DNA from: Labia minor
Lineage: Eukaryota; Arthropoda; Insecta; Dermaptera; Spongiphoridae
Assembly: GCA_963082975.1 (NCBI GenBank)
Contig: OY720349.1
Span: forward strand, 47,287,962-47,351,961
Direction of reading: 5' to 3'
DNA: 64,000 nucleotides
Part shown: positions 49,631 through 61,610 of the stretch, piece after piece
Layout: every line of letters begins with the position of its first letter
Numbering within the stretch: position 1 is the first letter of the stretch
Made by a program: the position numbers and the translations under genes
The notes under the pieces: model-generated
Seen by the model: the letters and a program-made list of their open reading frames with translations, nothing else
The model's database searches: none
Told to the model about the DNA's origin: nothing

Positions 49631-49977
49631 CAGTGAACGCTCATATATAAGGAACCTCTCTGTAAGCAACATTCTTTATAAACAACCTCTATACAAGCAA
49701 CTTTTTTTAGTTCAACTGTTCTCTATAAACAACTTATTTTTTTAAAGCTAAATATTTGAGTTGACAGCTGTTCACAACAATATTACCTCAAATTGTAAAC
49801 AAATATGTTTGCTTTTTGTGCTAGCAGTATTGGAGTTAATTTCTGTTAATTAGAATAGTTATTAGAATTTCAATTAGTTTATGTTAATTAATTAATATTT
49901 TTGTACTTTAAATTCAATTTTTCCCAATAAGAAACTTATTTAAATTGGTTCAAATGAGTTGCTTATATAGAACACTG
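49631..49977 (+). mobile_element. pogo/Tigger-like MITE
   Basis: Starts CAGTGAACGCTCATATATAA and ends TTATATAGAACACTG, with TA on each outer side. The interior repeats a TATAAACAACNT motif. A CAGTG end with a TA target is the pogo-type pattern of the Tc1/mariner superfamily. No coding. Confidence 0.6.
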
Positions 49978-50034
49978 TACTTATTATAATATTATTTATA
50001 AAATTTAGAATTTATATTACTTATTTTTTCCTTT

Positions 50035-50670
50035 TTACCGACCGACGATAGTAAGGGAGGTATTGTTTTCACACCAAATTTCACATGTGGAGATTTTTAC
50101 ATATCTCCATGTCATGCATTTTCTTAACAGAAAAAAGTATTTTTAGCATGATGTCTGTCCATCCGTCCGTCTGTCCGTCCGTCCGTATAGATGTGTACAG
50201 CCTGAACGGCTCAACCGATTTTGATGAAATTTGGTATATTTACTTAATGCATCAGTGGGATGAATTGATCAACTTTTGGTGCAAATCCGGAAACCGGAAG
50301 TGGTAGTATTAGCAATCGACGATAGGAAGGGAAGGGTTATTTTCACACCAAAGGAGATTTTTTTTATATATCACCACAAATCATGCACTTTGTATTGGTT
50401 TTATCCTCGGGAAAATCATATTTATTAGTTTTTTCTTGATTTAAAATTATATGACGCCATCCAGCCATTCATGACGTCACAGCCTGGTCTTGCATATATA
50501 TTATAAATAAAATAAAATTAAAAATGTTTATATTTATTATTTATGTATCCATATCTGTTTTTTATTACATTAATAGATATATTAAAATTATTTGAAATTG
50601 TTTCTGTAGCTGGAAATTAATTTATTTCAAACCGTCGGTCGGTTCGGACCTGGCCACAGGTCAACTTATT
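50035..50670 (+). mobile_element. Family A HINE element
   Basis: Full-length copy from TTTACCGACCGACGATAGTA to the 3' stem-loop and CAACTTATT. It contains both versions of the internal repeat (CACACCAAA...CACGAATCATGCA). One of the two TGACGTCA sites is damaged (TGACGCCA) and one is intact. Confidence 0.85.
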
Positions 50671-51522
50671 TGTTTTTTAGTTTTAATTAAATTTCGCTGT
50701 GATACATTTTCTTCTCTTATATATTTTTATATATGATTTATTTTTTTCCAGTATAATTTTGAAAAATATATAAGTATCAAATATTTTAAATATTTAGTTT
50801 TCCTTATATATAAAAATAAAAATATATAGAATATAAAAATTCAAAGTTTAAATCTACTGCAAAAATTGTGAGCGACATATTTTATCAAATAAATATTTAT
50901 TTAAAGAATTTTATTGAAATTGTATTCAATAAATATTTATCTAATATAATCAAGATGAAAAATATATATTTTTTTTTTCTTAAGATGTCCTAAGTTTTTT
51001 TAATCTAAAATATGATAATTTATTTTTATTTTTAATTATCGACTCTTTTAGAACTTGAAATTAATTGATCAGGGCACAGTTCTGCCTGGTTGTGTTCAGA
51101 TGAAAACGACTTTATCCAAATTGATAGGATATTTCGGATATGAATAGAGCATAATTACATAAGAGATGAAAAATGAGCAACCCCTATAATCGTTATATAC
51201 CCAAAATCTCACAATATTATTAATGAACTAATTCAACAAATAAATTATTTTTAATTTCATAGTATATGAAAAAATATACAATCAATATACTACTAATGGT
51301 CAATTTTATTATAATATAGTAATTCCGCACTTAATGGGTTAATAGGGTAGGGCAATACGTGGAGAAAATTAATTATTTTATCATTTATATTTTCTGTTAT
51401 TTTTAAGTTTAATAAATATGAACAGTAAAACAACAAATACTTTTTTTTAAAGTGGAAACATAAAAAAGTTTATATAAAATTCAATAAAATTGACCACTAT
51501 TCTCAGCATTTATGCTTTAGAT

Positions 51523-51700
51523 CAGTGCTCCACAACCTTTTCTTACCTATGGCACACAAAAGTTGTTTCTAGAATTTTGCAGCACATCAAAAGCTGAAAT
51601 ATATATATTACATATAAAATTATACGGATTTCTAAAAGTTTCATTTGATTGCGGCGGCACACCTGTATCACCTTTAAGGCACACAGGTTGCGGAGCACTG
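51523..51700 (+). mobile_element. hAT MITE, first of a back-to-back pair
   Basis: Ends CAGTGCTCCACAACCTTT and AGGTTGCGGAGCACTG are inverted repeats. 8-bp flanks CTTTAGAT (51515-51522) and CTTTAGTT (51701-51708). 178 bp, no coding. Confidence 0.85.
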
Positions 51701-51708
51701 CTTTAGTT

Positions 51709-51865
51709 CAGAGGTTCTCAAACTTTTTGACGTTTATATCAGTTATGTACTTCAAAAAGTTCAGGTACCACTAAAATGATTTTGTTACTAAAAGTAACTG
51801 TTCTTTAGGTACCGTCAGGTTATAAGTTACCTAGTGGTACAAGTATCAGAGATTGAGAAACTCTG
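51709..51865 (+). mobile_element. hAT MITE, second of a back-to-back pair
   Basis: Ends CAGAGGTTCTCAAACTTT and GATTGAGAAACTCTG are inverted repeats. 8-bp flanks CTTTAGTT and TTTTAGAT. It shares its left duplication with the preceding MITE. Internally related to 15822-15965. Confidence 0.8.
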
Positions 51866-52396
51866 TTTTAGATTCTTTTCATTTTCCAAAATTCTGCATT
51901 TTTATGAAGAATTTATTTAATGTTTTTTTTATTTACTCTGTAAGCCAATATGTGGACAAAACTTCCTTGCCCTTGAATTTGTATCAATATATTTTTGCAA
52001 TGCTGTTGAAAGTTCCTTTTACTCTTTTTAAGAATAGCTAATTTCAATATTTTTGTGGTAGCTAATTCTAAAACCAGCAGAAACAAAGTTTCAAAGTAAT
52101 AAGTCTGTACAATTACGTATATTCGTGAAACCAATTTTCTTAGAAATTTCACTATTTCAATAAGACCTCGTTAATTGCTAAGTGGAGTGATGGGGTGTTC
52201 TTGTATACTTTTGGTGATCGAATCGGAGCTATTAGAAATACTTATCTAATAAAGAACAATATACATGTATATATATATATATGGATTATGGTATAATTCA
52301 TTATTTAAAATACTAAATTATGCATATAAAATTTCTTTATCGTATAAAAAAAAATCATTTTTTTTTCATTTTGAAGTTGGGAACATTTTATCAATG

Positions 52397-52433
52397 AAAA
52401 AACAATACCTCCCTTACTATCATCGGTCGGTAA
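52397..52433 (-). mobile_element. Solitary family A 5' end
   Basis: A 37-bp match to the 5' end of family A (AAAACAATACCTCCCTTACT on the + strand, then the ATCATCGGTCGGTAA end). No other part of the element is adjacent. Confidence 0.7.
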
Positions 52434-53232
52434 TGTTAACCTTTCTTTCGGTAATCTTTGAGAGGAAAACTTATGTTCTCACCTTAATTCTGTCTTACGC
52501 CAAATTAGTTCTATTTATTGTGTACCATTAATTCCCAAGTATACATCTGTGTAATTGAGTTTACGAGTCGAAACCTTTTTTTCTATTGGGAATACTTTTA
52601 GATGTTTTTAAAAGAAAGAAAAATAATTTATTTTAATTTTTAACATTTATCATTTATATTTACTTATTCAATATTATAATTTTAATTTATTCTAAAATTT
52701 AATTTAACAATTTTATCTATTAATATTCCAATGTATAATTTCATTTATTTCAATTCAATTTCATATTTTTTATCGAGCTACCATATTTTTTTTTTTTTAA
52801 AGAGAATTCCAACATTTTATATTTAGTATATATATAAATTTAATTGACTTTTTTCACAAGAGCTTTTTTTAATCAATCATGGTTTAGATTTTAGAAAAGA
52901 TTATTTAATTTTTGACAGTTTTTACTGCAATACGTTCTTCTAATTAACACGTTGTTGGTCATCACTAAATAATCTGCTTTGATTAAAAATTAATTTTTAT
53001 GGATTGATTAATTTCAGTGGATTGACTATATTTGATATAAATTCAATATTTTAATTTATTTATTTTATTTCATTATATATTTTTTTACTACTTTTTAATT
53101 TATTCTTTTCTACGTTGGAACATTAAATTAAATATATTGATCAATACTAATTCAATTGAATTTTTTATTCAAATTCAACCAGTAGACTCTGTCTAATTTT
53201 AAACTTTTTAACCCCCTTTTAGAAAATATATA

Positions 53233-53400
53233 TAATTTATATCTGTCTCTGGGATCATAGGAGTTTGATAGAACTTAAAAGTTTTTGGCAGCATCCACAT
53301 TCCTCCAACCGTCCCTATCGTGAACTTTCTCTATTGATCTACTAAAATCACCTTACCTTCATTTTATTCGTCCATCTATCACCTATAATTTTCTAACTCT
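53233..53400 (-). pseudogene. Possible LINE 3' relic
   Basis: Minus strand reads VHDRDGWRNVDAAKNF and stop, similar to the QDRD-WR--V-AA ending of LINE ORF2. Very short and without the terminal AGAGCCACAGAG motif. Confidence 0.35.
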
Positions 53401-55618
53401 CATTTTATTCATTTTAAAAAAATTTAAAGTGGTCTCAGAACTGAAACTAAATTTGTATAATTTTATTAAAAGCAATTCTAAAACCATCATAGATATTATA
53501 ATGGTTAAATTTATAGAATTGCTTGCGAACGTTTAATCACGTTTCTATGAGATCGACAAGTTTCCATGTAAAATTATAATCAAATCATCCATTTATTGTT
53601 TAAAATGAGAGCAAAGATAATATTCATCAATATTGTTAATAATTCCTAAACTGTTCTTAAAATTTCCCAGCCATAAAAATATTCTTTAAATTTTTTATTT
53701 CTATTTTTTATATATATATATATATTCTTAAAGTTGATTAAATTAATGATATTTTTATTTTTTAATTCAATGGAGGGTAAATTATAACTGTTGTTTAAAA
53801 TCAAAACTTAAATCTCTTTTTAATCTTAATAAATATTAAATTTTATAACATAAGAGAACTATACTCTAACTTTTAAATTTTTTATTGGCTATAAAATTTG
53901 TTCCGCAATATATTCTTAAATGAATAACAATCCTTGTAACGATGCATCTTTTATTATTATACAACCATAAAATGGTCGTAATTTGTCGCGGGGTAATCAT
54001 ATTTACTGGATTAACAGAAAGTATAATCTGAAATTTAAATATAAATTCTCTTGCAAAACAGCTCTAATCCTTTGAATGCTAAAAGGCTTAGAGACAAACG
54101 AGATAACGTTTGCAACATCTCGGGATTTAATTTGTGCGGATGGAGTTTCAATATGCTCGGTTACTTATGAAAATATTAAATTTATCTATTTATTATATTT
54201 ATTTAAGTGTTTATTTATTTATTTCTCCGTCATATATAAATAAAATGATGAAAGGTGATGGTTAGGAAAACCCAGTGGAATAATATGACAACTTATCTAA
54301 GATCAGTTAAATAGAGCAAATGTTCAGCGAAGCTTATCACATCATGATCAAATGACCATAAAATGGCTACGAGCCATCTTTTGCTACATTCCCTTCGTTT
54401 TCTCAACCGCTTTGAATAGCTTTTTCACATTTCAGTTGAAATCGTTGGTTTTCACCTATTATTCTCTTTCTCCTCTTTTAGATTCAGATTCTACATACAA
54501 TTTGCAATGCAGGCTTCATTTGCCTTCTCCTAATTTTCTCATTGTCATTCCATCTATTCTTTCACCCCGTTTACAATGTTATTTCAGTTTGTTTGTAGAA
54601 CACACACAGCAAAAATTTAGAATCGATATTTAAATTTAAATCCATATAAATATATATATATTAATGAAAATACATTATTGTATTAATAATCAAAATAAAA
54701 AAATTATTATTCAAATTTCATTTATTTTTTATTATTCAAATAAAGAAATATCAAATGTCAAATATTTATTTTTATTTTTCAAAAAATTCATGATTCAATT
54801 TTTATTTTATTTGTATTACTCTTGAAGAGTTGTCAAAAAATATTGGAATTATAAGTGTCGAATTTCTTTGCAATATCTTGTTTGCTAATATATAAAAACA
54901 AACAAAACATTTTTTTTATTTAAGCCCCTCAAATCTATATAGAACTGATTTATACAAAAAATTACATTCGTTTTTTTGAAAAATTATTTTCATTTTTAAA
55001 AAATTTATCAATAAGATATCGTATTATATTATTAATTAAAACCTTCAAAAATGTATCCTAAATTTAATAAACATATTCGTAAGAGAATTGCCTTTAATAT
55101 CCCAATATGAATTTCGATTTAGTTTGAAATAAAGTTAAAATGAGAATATGAAGGTAAAGAGAGTGAGGGGAAAATGTTTGAGGTGAAGTTGTGCCGTCAT
55201 ACTTATTGTCTACCTCCCAGGGGCGAAAATTAAATATTGATATTATCAATAGTTTGCAAAAATGATACTTTTTCTATATTATTTCACAAAGAAAAGAAAT
55301 GTAAATAAATAAAAAAATGAAATAAATTATTATTGTAGAATATTTTTATTTTATTCAAGAATACTGTTATCATATAAAAATAACTTAATAAAATTTCAAT
55401 CTTTATTCTGAAAAATAAAATATAAGTAAATAAGTTTTCGCTTTTATTTTATTTATATCTTAAAAATAAAAATTCAAATTTATTCAAACTATAAATGTTT
55501 TATTTTTTCATTTTATTTTATTTTTCTTTATTAATGAAAATTGAATTTGTTTAAGTTATTTTTCATTAAAATCTCTTTATTAATTATATATACTAAGATA
55601 ATTTCAATATATCTTCTT

Positions 55619-56745
55619 ATATCTATATATATCTATATATATATAAAGGAGAGTGTTTGTATATATTTAATTTGTTTACTTTTTTGCTGTCATAGAAACA
55701 AAAAAAAAGAAATTTCTTACTTAACCGACACTTGGTAACTTAGAATTATAAACAAAAACAATTGAAAATCAAAAAAAAATTTCTCACTTAACCGACACTT
55801 ATGTATACACGTAATGTATGATGGAATTGAGGTAGGAAATAAGATGGGGATTGAAATTAATAGGGATAAAACAAAATATCTAGTAAGAGAGCAAAACATT
55901 ATTAACACACAAAGTTTTAACATACAAAATGTAGAATTTGAAAATGTAGAAAAATTTAAATACTTAGATTCTATAATTACAAAGGATAATAATATTGGAT
56001 AAGAATTTAAATCGAGGTCGCAATCGGGTAACGTCTGTTATCATACAGTTAAGAGGCTTAACTCATCAAAACTTTTATCAAAATGGATGAAAATTGAAAT
56101 ATTTAAAACAATTATTTTGCCTGTTGTATTATATGGGTGGTCGATGTTCTTGGGAGAAAGTAGATTAGGAGAATTTGATATTAGGATTGTTTGCAGCATT
56201 TAAGGACCAAAGAAAGATGAGATCACCGGGCTATGGCGGAGGTGGCATAACGAGGAATTGCATGACCTCTATGTATTTCCAGATATAGTTAAGGTTATTA
56301 AGGTTGTAAAATAGAGAAGGCTGGGATGGGAAGGGGTCATGGCTAGAATGGTAGATCGGTGAAATATATTTGGAAAAACCGATTGGGAAACGTCCTGTGT
56401 GATTGGGAAGACCAAGAACGTGGTGAGTGGACAATGTAGGAAGGGACGTGGGACAGATGGGACAGGGTAGGAGTTATATAGGATGGTTATAGCTCAGACT
56501 TGGGGGTTACTTTCGAGATCCGTAGAGCCACAGAGATAGATAGATTGATATACCAAATACAATAGTAATATATAATTAATTTACTGATTAAATTAAAATA
56601 TCTTTTAAATAAGAACACAAACAGAAATGATAATATAATGTAATATACTCATTGAAACAAAATGGATGAAAACCTTTTACATACAGACTTTCAACGAAAT
56701 ACTATGTATTACTTCGGGAGTACAGGGGGCGGACAAGACAAACAT
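55619..56745 (+). mobile_element. Helitron-type element E2, interrupted by a LINE relic
   Basis: The left part (55619-55705) matches the 5' end of E1 (AAAGGAGAGTGTTTGTAT, GCTGTCATAGAAAC). The right part (about 56555-56745) matches the E1 interior and 3' region (AAAATGGATGAAAACCTTTT, ATACTATGTATTACTTCGGG). Between them lies the LINE reverse transcriptase fragment 55814-56550. The terminal hairpin and CTAG are lost. Confidence 0.6.
55814..56550 (+). pseudogene. LINE reverse transcriptase fragment, thumb to C-terminus
   Basis: First frame: DGIEVGNKMGIEINRDKTKY, then VEKFKYLDSIITKDNNIG and a stop. In the same frame it continues GNVCYHTVKRLNSSKLLSKW, KIEIFKTIILPVVLYGW. After a frame change come KDEITGLWRRWHNEELHDLY, VFPDIVKVIK, and the GRPRTRW-DN-RRD region, then the 3' tail AGAGCCACAGAGATAGATAG. 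This is the end of an arthropod non-LTR retrotransposon RT of the KTKYM / FKYLGS-I / KTIILPVVLYG type. Stops and deletions make it non-functional. It is nested in Helitron E2. Confidence 0.8.
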
Positions 56746-56934
56746 ATATTTAACAAAGAATTAGATATTTTACGAATTCTCCCTTCTTTCGTTTAGAAAA
56801 TATATTTAGTGAGTGCCGAAAATGTATAGAAATTGTTTAAAATTCACTCATTTATTTAATATTATCTATCATTAATCTAAAAATTTATTACATACATATT
56901 ATATTGAGATGAGTATTTTAAAATACGATTCTTC

Positions 56935-57050
56935 GTGAAAGATGAGGTCACCGGGGAATGGCGTAGACTGCATAGCGAGAAATTATATAACCTCCATGCA
57001 TCTCCAGACTTAGAGTGTTAAAAGCGAGAAGGTTGCGATGTGCAGGACAA
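56935..57050 (+). pseudogene. LINE reverse transcriptase relic
   Basis: The + strand reads KDEVTGEWRRLHSEKLYNLH then ASPDLEC and a stop. Same region of ORF2 as in the relic about 0.7 kb upstream, so it is a second insertion and not a continuation. Confidence 0.7.
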
Positions 57051-58373
57051 GTATTTTTTAAGAAAATTAACATTGTAACATCATCCATATTTATTTTTTG
57101 TTTTGTTTTTTTTCAATTCTTTTGAATATTTTGTTTTTATTTTTGTGAAATCTAGAATTTATATATTTGAAAATATAATACAAATGCACAAGATTAACGT
57201 AACGAGACTATAAACTTACATAAAAAACATATATTTAATTCTTTTTTAAATCATAGATTTTATACGAAAAACAGTTCTTTATAGTGTGCGTAAATTAATC
57301 TCCTTATCTTAAAGGATTACAGCAAAAAAAAAAAAAAAAAAAGAATGGTAGGCTAATTTTTATCTGCTGATTTTTTATGTACATACTTTTTTTAATAGTG
57401 AATAATTCATCCCAAAGTACAATTCTATTTTTATTTGTTTGAGTGGAATATATAAACAATTAGAATAACAATTCAAGATTTGAATATTTATTTATTTTTT
57501 TTTAAATATTTTAAATAGACTTAAAAAAAAATCCTTAAAAAAAACAAACCCACCAAGCAATATGTACAATATGGGTTGGTAAGCTTTTATCTCAAATGAA
57601 ATCTTGTTCCTAATAAAAATATTTTTCAATTTTTAAACTGGATATCAGATAAAAGCACCATGCTATCGTTGATGGTGCTTATTTAAATGAGTAGTTGTTT
57701 GCGGACATTTTGTTTTTACAAGTTTAATAATTCACGGATTAAAAAAAAAGATAATAATTTTTAATCAGACTGATAATTTCTTTTTCATTTTATCAATATT
57801 GAAATTTTAATATAGTTTTTGTTTTTAGTGAAGTGAAATGGAATGGTACTATGAAATTAATTAAAATATTTATTACAACAGTAATTAATCAAAGGAATTT
57901 TTAATTTTATTTTTTATTAACATCTTATAATTTATATTTCGTGCTTTTATGATAAAAATAGGTAAATTCAATATTCTATTTTAAGTTGATATCCAATTCA
58001 ATATATTATAAAGGAGGTTGTTCAAGTTGAAAATGTGAAAAGCGTGTTGTTGTTTTTCTCAAGCTCTATATTTTAAATAATTCACATTTACTTTTAAAAT
58101 AGGAAATAGATATAAAAATAAACCAATATATAATATTTATTTAATTATTTTATTTGAATAAATATAGAGAACATAAATATTTAGTTTATAATGTCAAATT
58201 GTAAGTTTTTTAATTTTCCAATTAGTATTATAGTTGAGCGGATGGAATTCCCAAAAAACAAAAAATTTTCTTAAATGTATCTTAAGAAATAATTTTGAAT
58301 CTTAAATAATTTATAAAAATAATGTGATAGGAAAATTTTATTATATTATTATATAAGGGAATTTATTTCGCTG

Positions 58374-58740
58374 GGGTGTTTGCGACAGAGTATACTGCCT
58401 CCGGGATCAAAATTAGGAAATTACTTGATGAAAAGTAGCGCCTTCGATCAAGAAAACCGATATTAACTCCCTATGAGCGGGGCGGGTATTTATGAGGGAT
58501 ATATATTAGTTATCGTTTAAAATAAGTAATTTTAAGTGACACAAGGGAAAATATATATTATATAAGTGGCAACGGGTATAAATACCCGCCCCGCTTATAA
58601 GTGGCAGTCCCCGCAACGGGTACAAATACCCGCCCCGCTCATAGGGTGTTAAGGTTGATAAGACCCGTTATACTGATCACATAGAACACTTTTATCCCGC
58701 TTATTATATATAGGAGCTGACCTTTCATAGGATGTACAAA
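58374..58740 (+). repeat. Second copy of the SINE-like unit, interrupted
   Basis: GGGATCAAAATTAGGAAATT, ACTTGATGAAAAGTAGC matches the body of 29492-29706. A piggyBac-like MITE is inserted at 58463-58652; the right limit is uncertain. Confidence 0.4.
58463..58652 (+). mobile_element. piggyBac-like MITE (TTAA site)
   Basis: TTAA at both ends, inside which CTCCCTATGAGCGGGGCGGG is mirrored by CCCGCCCCGCTCATAGGGTG. An inner partial repeat of the GC-rich terminus (AAATACCCGCCCCGCTTATA) lies at about 58578-58597. It interrupts a SINE-like sequence at 58374-58740. Confidence 0.75.
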
Positions 58741-59549
58741 ATCCGAGATTTTCTTCTTATTATTATTATATTATATTATAAATTATATATAAACATTATA
58801 TAAAATAAGAGTAGTTATAAATAAATATTAGACAAAATTTTTGAAAAAGTGGTTTGCACAGCCTAGAGAAGTAAATTAAATTACAATGAGTTTTACCCTT
58901 TCCTCGCTGGTTGTTAGATGTCATTTATTCATTAATTTTATTTATAATTTATTGTATTTTTGTGGAGGTGTTTGTCAATAGCAGCCTATGTGGCCGCTGT
59001 GCAGGTTGATAAACGATACCATGTCAATTAAAATGATGAATCGATTCTATTCTTCTTTTATTTTTAGACTTGAAATAAAAAGATCAAAGAAATTAATTTA
59101 TACCATTTATTGGAGATTTACTAATTAATTGTAATCCAGCCGTCATCAGCAGAAAATTTCATCATCTATTGATCTTGTTTTCTTAAAATATTATTTTCGA
59201 AACTATTATTAATTATCAATTTGACAGGAGTAGAAATACAATTGTGAAAATGAAATTAAATTAGATGCAATTTATAGTACTTTGGTCGATTTTATTATAA
59301 ATTTAATATTTAAATATAATAAAATTTAAATTTAAGATAACTTTTAGATAACTTTTATAGTCGAGTGTGGGGCAAATTGATATAAAATTCACATTTTATT
59401 TTTTATTTTTTACAATATCCTATTATGTTTCAAGTTATATATTTTGTTACCTTAAACATTTACACAAGCTTTTAACATGTAAATACTGATTGAAAAATCT
59501 TAAATATATATTGTTTGAAAATTTGACCAATTTTAAATATAAACAACCC

Positions 59550-60113
59550 ATGATTGTTCGGAAAGTAATTTCGCCAGAGGATTTAATTACATTTTTTTAA
59601 ACACAACTTCACACTTGAGGCCGCTTAATCATTATTGGAGAGCTGATTTAGCAATGCTTGTGTCTGAGAAAGTTCAATTAATCTAGGCAGTAGTTTTATG
59701 ATTGGTGTTCTTAGTTTTATGATTGGTGTTCTTTTTGAATAAGAAAGCAATATCCAACATTTTTGTCATATTTTATTTTCATCCTATAAAAAAGATCAAA
59801 ATGCTTTTCAAGCCAGAAAGAAATTAAAGGATGAATATGGAGAAGATGATGTGTTGGCAAAACACACCAGTACCAGAACTGGTTTGCAAAATTTAGATCC
59901 GGCAATTTTGATATTGAAGAAGCACCACGAATTGGAAGGTCAGTTGAAGTTGATAATGACACAAGCAAGTCATTAGTTGATGTTTTTTATATGGTAAAAT
60001 CTTTACTTCAAATGAAGAGGTTAAAAAAATCAGATTTTTGACAGCAAATATTCATTATATAAGATTTGTCTTTCAGCTTAAAAATAAAACGAAATTACTT
60101 TCCGAACAACCTA
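59550..60113 (+). mobile_element. Mariner-like element, internally deleted
   Basis: Ends TTGTTCGGAAAGTAATTTCG (59554 on) and the complement at 60090-60109. The + strand reading at 59880-59984 is WFAKFRSGNFDIEEAPRIGR then SVEVDNDTSKSL, the linker after the mariner DNA-binding domain. An upstream fragment is out of frame. The catalytic part is absent. Confidence 0.75.
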
Positions 60114-60533
60114 ATATAATCATTCACTCGATACAAGGGAAAGAAGTTAATAATCAATTGATGAAACTCCTTAAACGACTTGTATATTGATTTTTTTAAA
60201 TTGATCTGCAAATACGAAAAGAAATAAATTTAAAAATATTTTCCTGCCCTGAAAGAAATGTGTTCAATTACCCCAAGCATCTGGGAGTTTAACCTTTCCC
60301 CCTTACATTTTCAAATTTTTTTTAACATTAAAGAATATTGTTGAATAAATATTTATTAAAAATGACTCTATGAACGAAGCTCCTCCAAGGTACAAACACG
60401 GAAAATATTGATTCTCAAATAAAACTCAAAATATTTACTTTTTACTTGAAAAAATAAAATAGCATTGAATAACGATACTCTGCAAGAAACATTCACAATT
60501 TCCTGTCTTTGACCCTATGTAGAAGATTAAACC

Positions 60534-60834
60534 AGGGGTCAGCGCAACTTTGTTACAATTTACAAAATTCCCAAGTTTATAAAGAACCACTTACATTTTT
60601 GTTTCAATATTATGATATTGGATTAGGATTAGATAGATAGATTTGATTTATGATTTAAAATAAATAAACTATTCTCTGTTGAGTATTTTCATCCTGTTTT
60701 CAGTATAATTTTGTGTATTATAATATTTTGAGTTTTGAAAATAAGTTAATATAATTATTAATATAGAATTTGCGCGCATGAAATTGGAGAGGCATATGCT
60801 GGTCGCGAGCCGCAGGATCCCTACCGCTGGAAAG
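60534..60834 (+). mobile_element. hAT-type remnant
   Basis: Left CAGGGGTCAGCGCAAC and right GGATCCCTACCGCTG, with GGTCGCGAGCCGCAGG inside, resemble decayed hAT termini. I see no convincing target duplication. Confidence 0.4.
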
Positions 60835-61432
60835 TATCATCTTGCCCCATTCTCGGTTATTATTTGCTTTTAGATATTCAACAGATTAAATGAATCAAAA
60901 AAAAATGTTATCAAATTATTATTATAATGTTTATAATTATCTTTTTCATCAAAATTATTCCCAATTAAAATAAAAATATATTCGCGACATGATTTTAAAA
61001 AATATGGTTGAAAACCTAATTTATTATATATCAGTTTGTATTAATTAATAATTTTAAAATAAAACGGATCATATATTGATTTTAATCCAATACATTATAT
61101 ACGAAAGAATTCTATAATGCATTAGTATTTTAAAAAAAAAAATTATTTTTGATATAATCATTCTCACTACTACTCTCTTCTACAAAATTGAACTCGGAAT
61201 TTTTATACATTTTTTCCTTACTACATTCCTTTAATTAAAAATCGATGGATAAAAGAAAGATTGATATAACAAAATGATAATCATTTACATAATAATTTTT
61301 AATAAATCAGCTTATATTCAATTTTCTAAAATATAATTGAATTTAAAATTTTTATATAGCATTGGATTTATATATTGACAAATTTATTTATTTTTATATT
61401 ATATATTTAATATAAATTTCTTTTTTTTCCAG

Positions 61433-61610
61433 GTACGAAGCAACCGATATGAATATCTACCGTTCCGCTCTCTCAGCTTGTGTTATCAGCGGATTGCCTA
61501 ATATTTATGAATACATTCATAAACATCGCGAACGTCTTTTGGAGGAGAAAAGGCAGAAGATGCTCGCTTTGGCAAACCAGCGAAACGGAACCATCGGATC
61601 AGGTAATTGA
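61433..61610 (+). CDS. KLHL10: KLHL10-like C-terminal exon (terminal, or spliced at 61602)
   Basis: Last recognised exon. The acceptor TTTTTTTTCCAG is followed by G (completing the split Trp codon), then YEATDMNIYRSALSACVISG, LPNIYEYIHKHRERLLEEKR and QKMLALANQRNGTIGSG. The D-M-IYRSALS-CV--GLPN block closes the last kelch blade and is diagnostic for KLHL10. The Lys/Arg/Glu-rich helix after it resembles the arthropod form of the tail. The 3' boundary is ambiguous. Read straight on, the frame stops at TGA 61608-61610 after Gly-Asn. However CAG|GTAATT at 61600-61608 is a good donor, so the exon may end at 61602 in phase 1 and continue beyond the window. No coding sequence is recognisable between 61611 and 64000. 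RNA evidence would settle it. Confidence 0.88.

Larger units (their letters stand above)
34587..61432 (+). other. KLHL10 intron (26.8 kb)
   Basis: Bounded by GTAAAT and a TTTCCAG acceptor with matching phase 2. It carries the tRNA-Met gene and the densest set of repeats: families A, B, C and E, hAT, mariner, pogo-like and piggyBac-like elements, a perfectly paired inverted repeat at about 39485-39835, and LINE relics. Stretches with nothing recognised include 34600-35340, 37850-38870, 40330-41150, 41555-42510, 43020-44730, 45520-47160, 48600-49230, 50680-51520, 52440-53230, 53410-55600, 57050-58370, 58660-59540 and 60840-61432. Ordinary open frames in these are short, low-complexity and without family signatures. 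Confidence 0.85.

Noticed and set aside
54352-54633. 93-codon + strand frame
   Set aside because: Hydrophobic and low-complexity, no recognisable domain, and no splice or promoter context. A chance frame is more likely.
59717-59968. 83-codon minus-strand frame
   Set aside because: It is antisense to the mariner transposase remnant 59550-60113.
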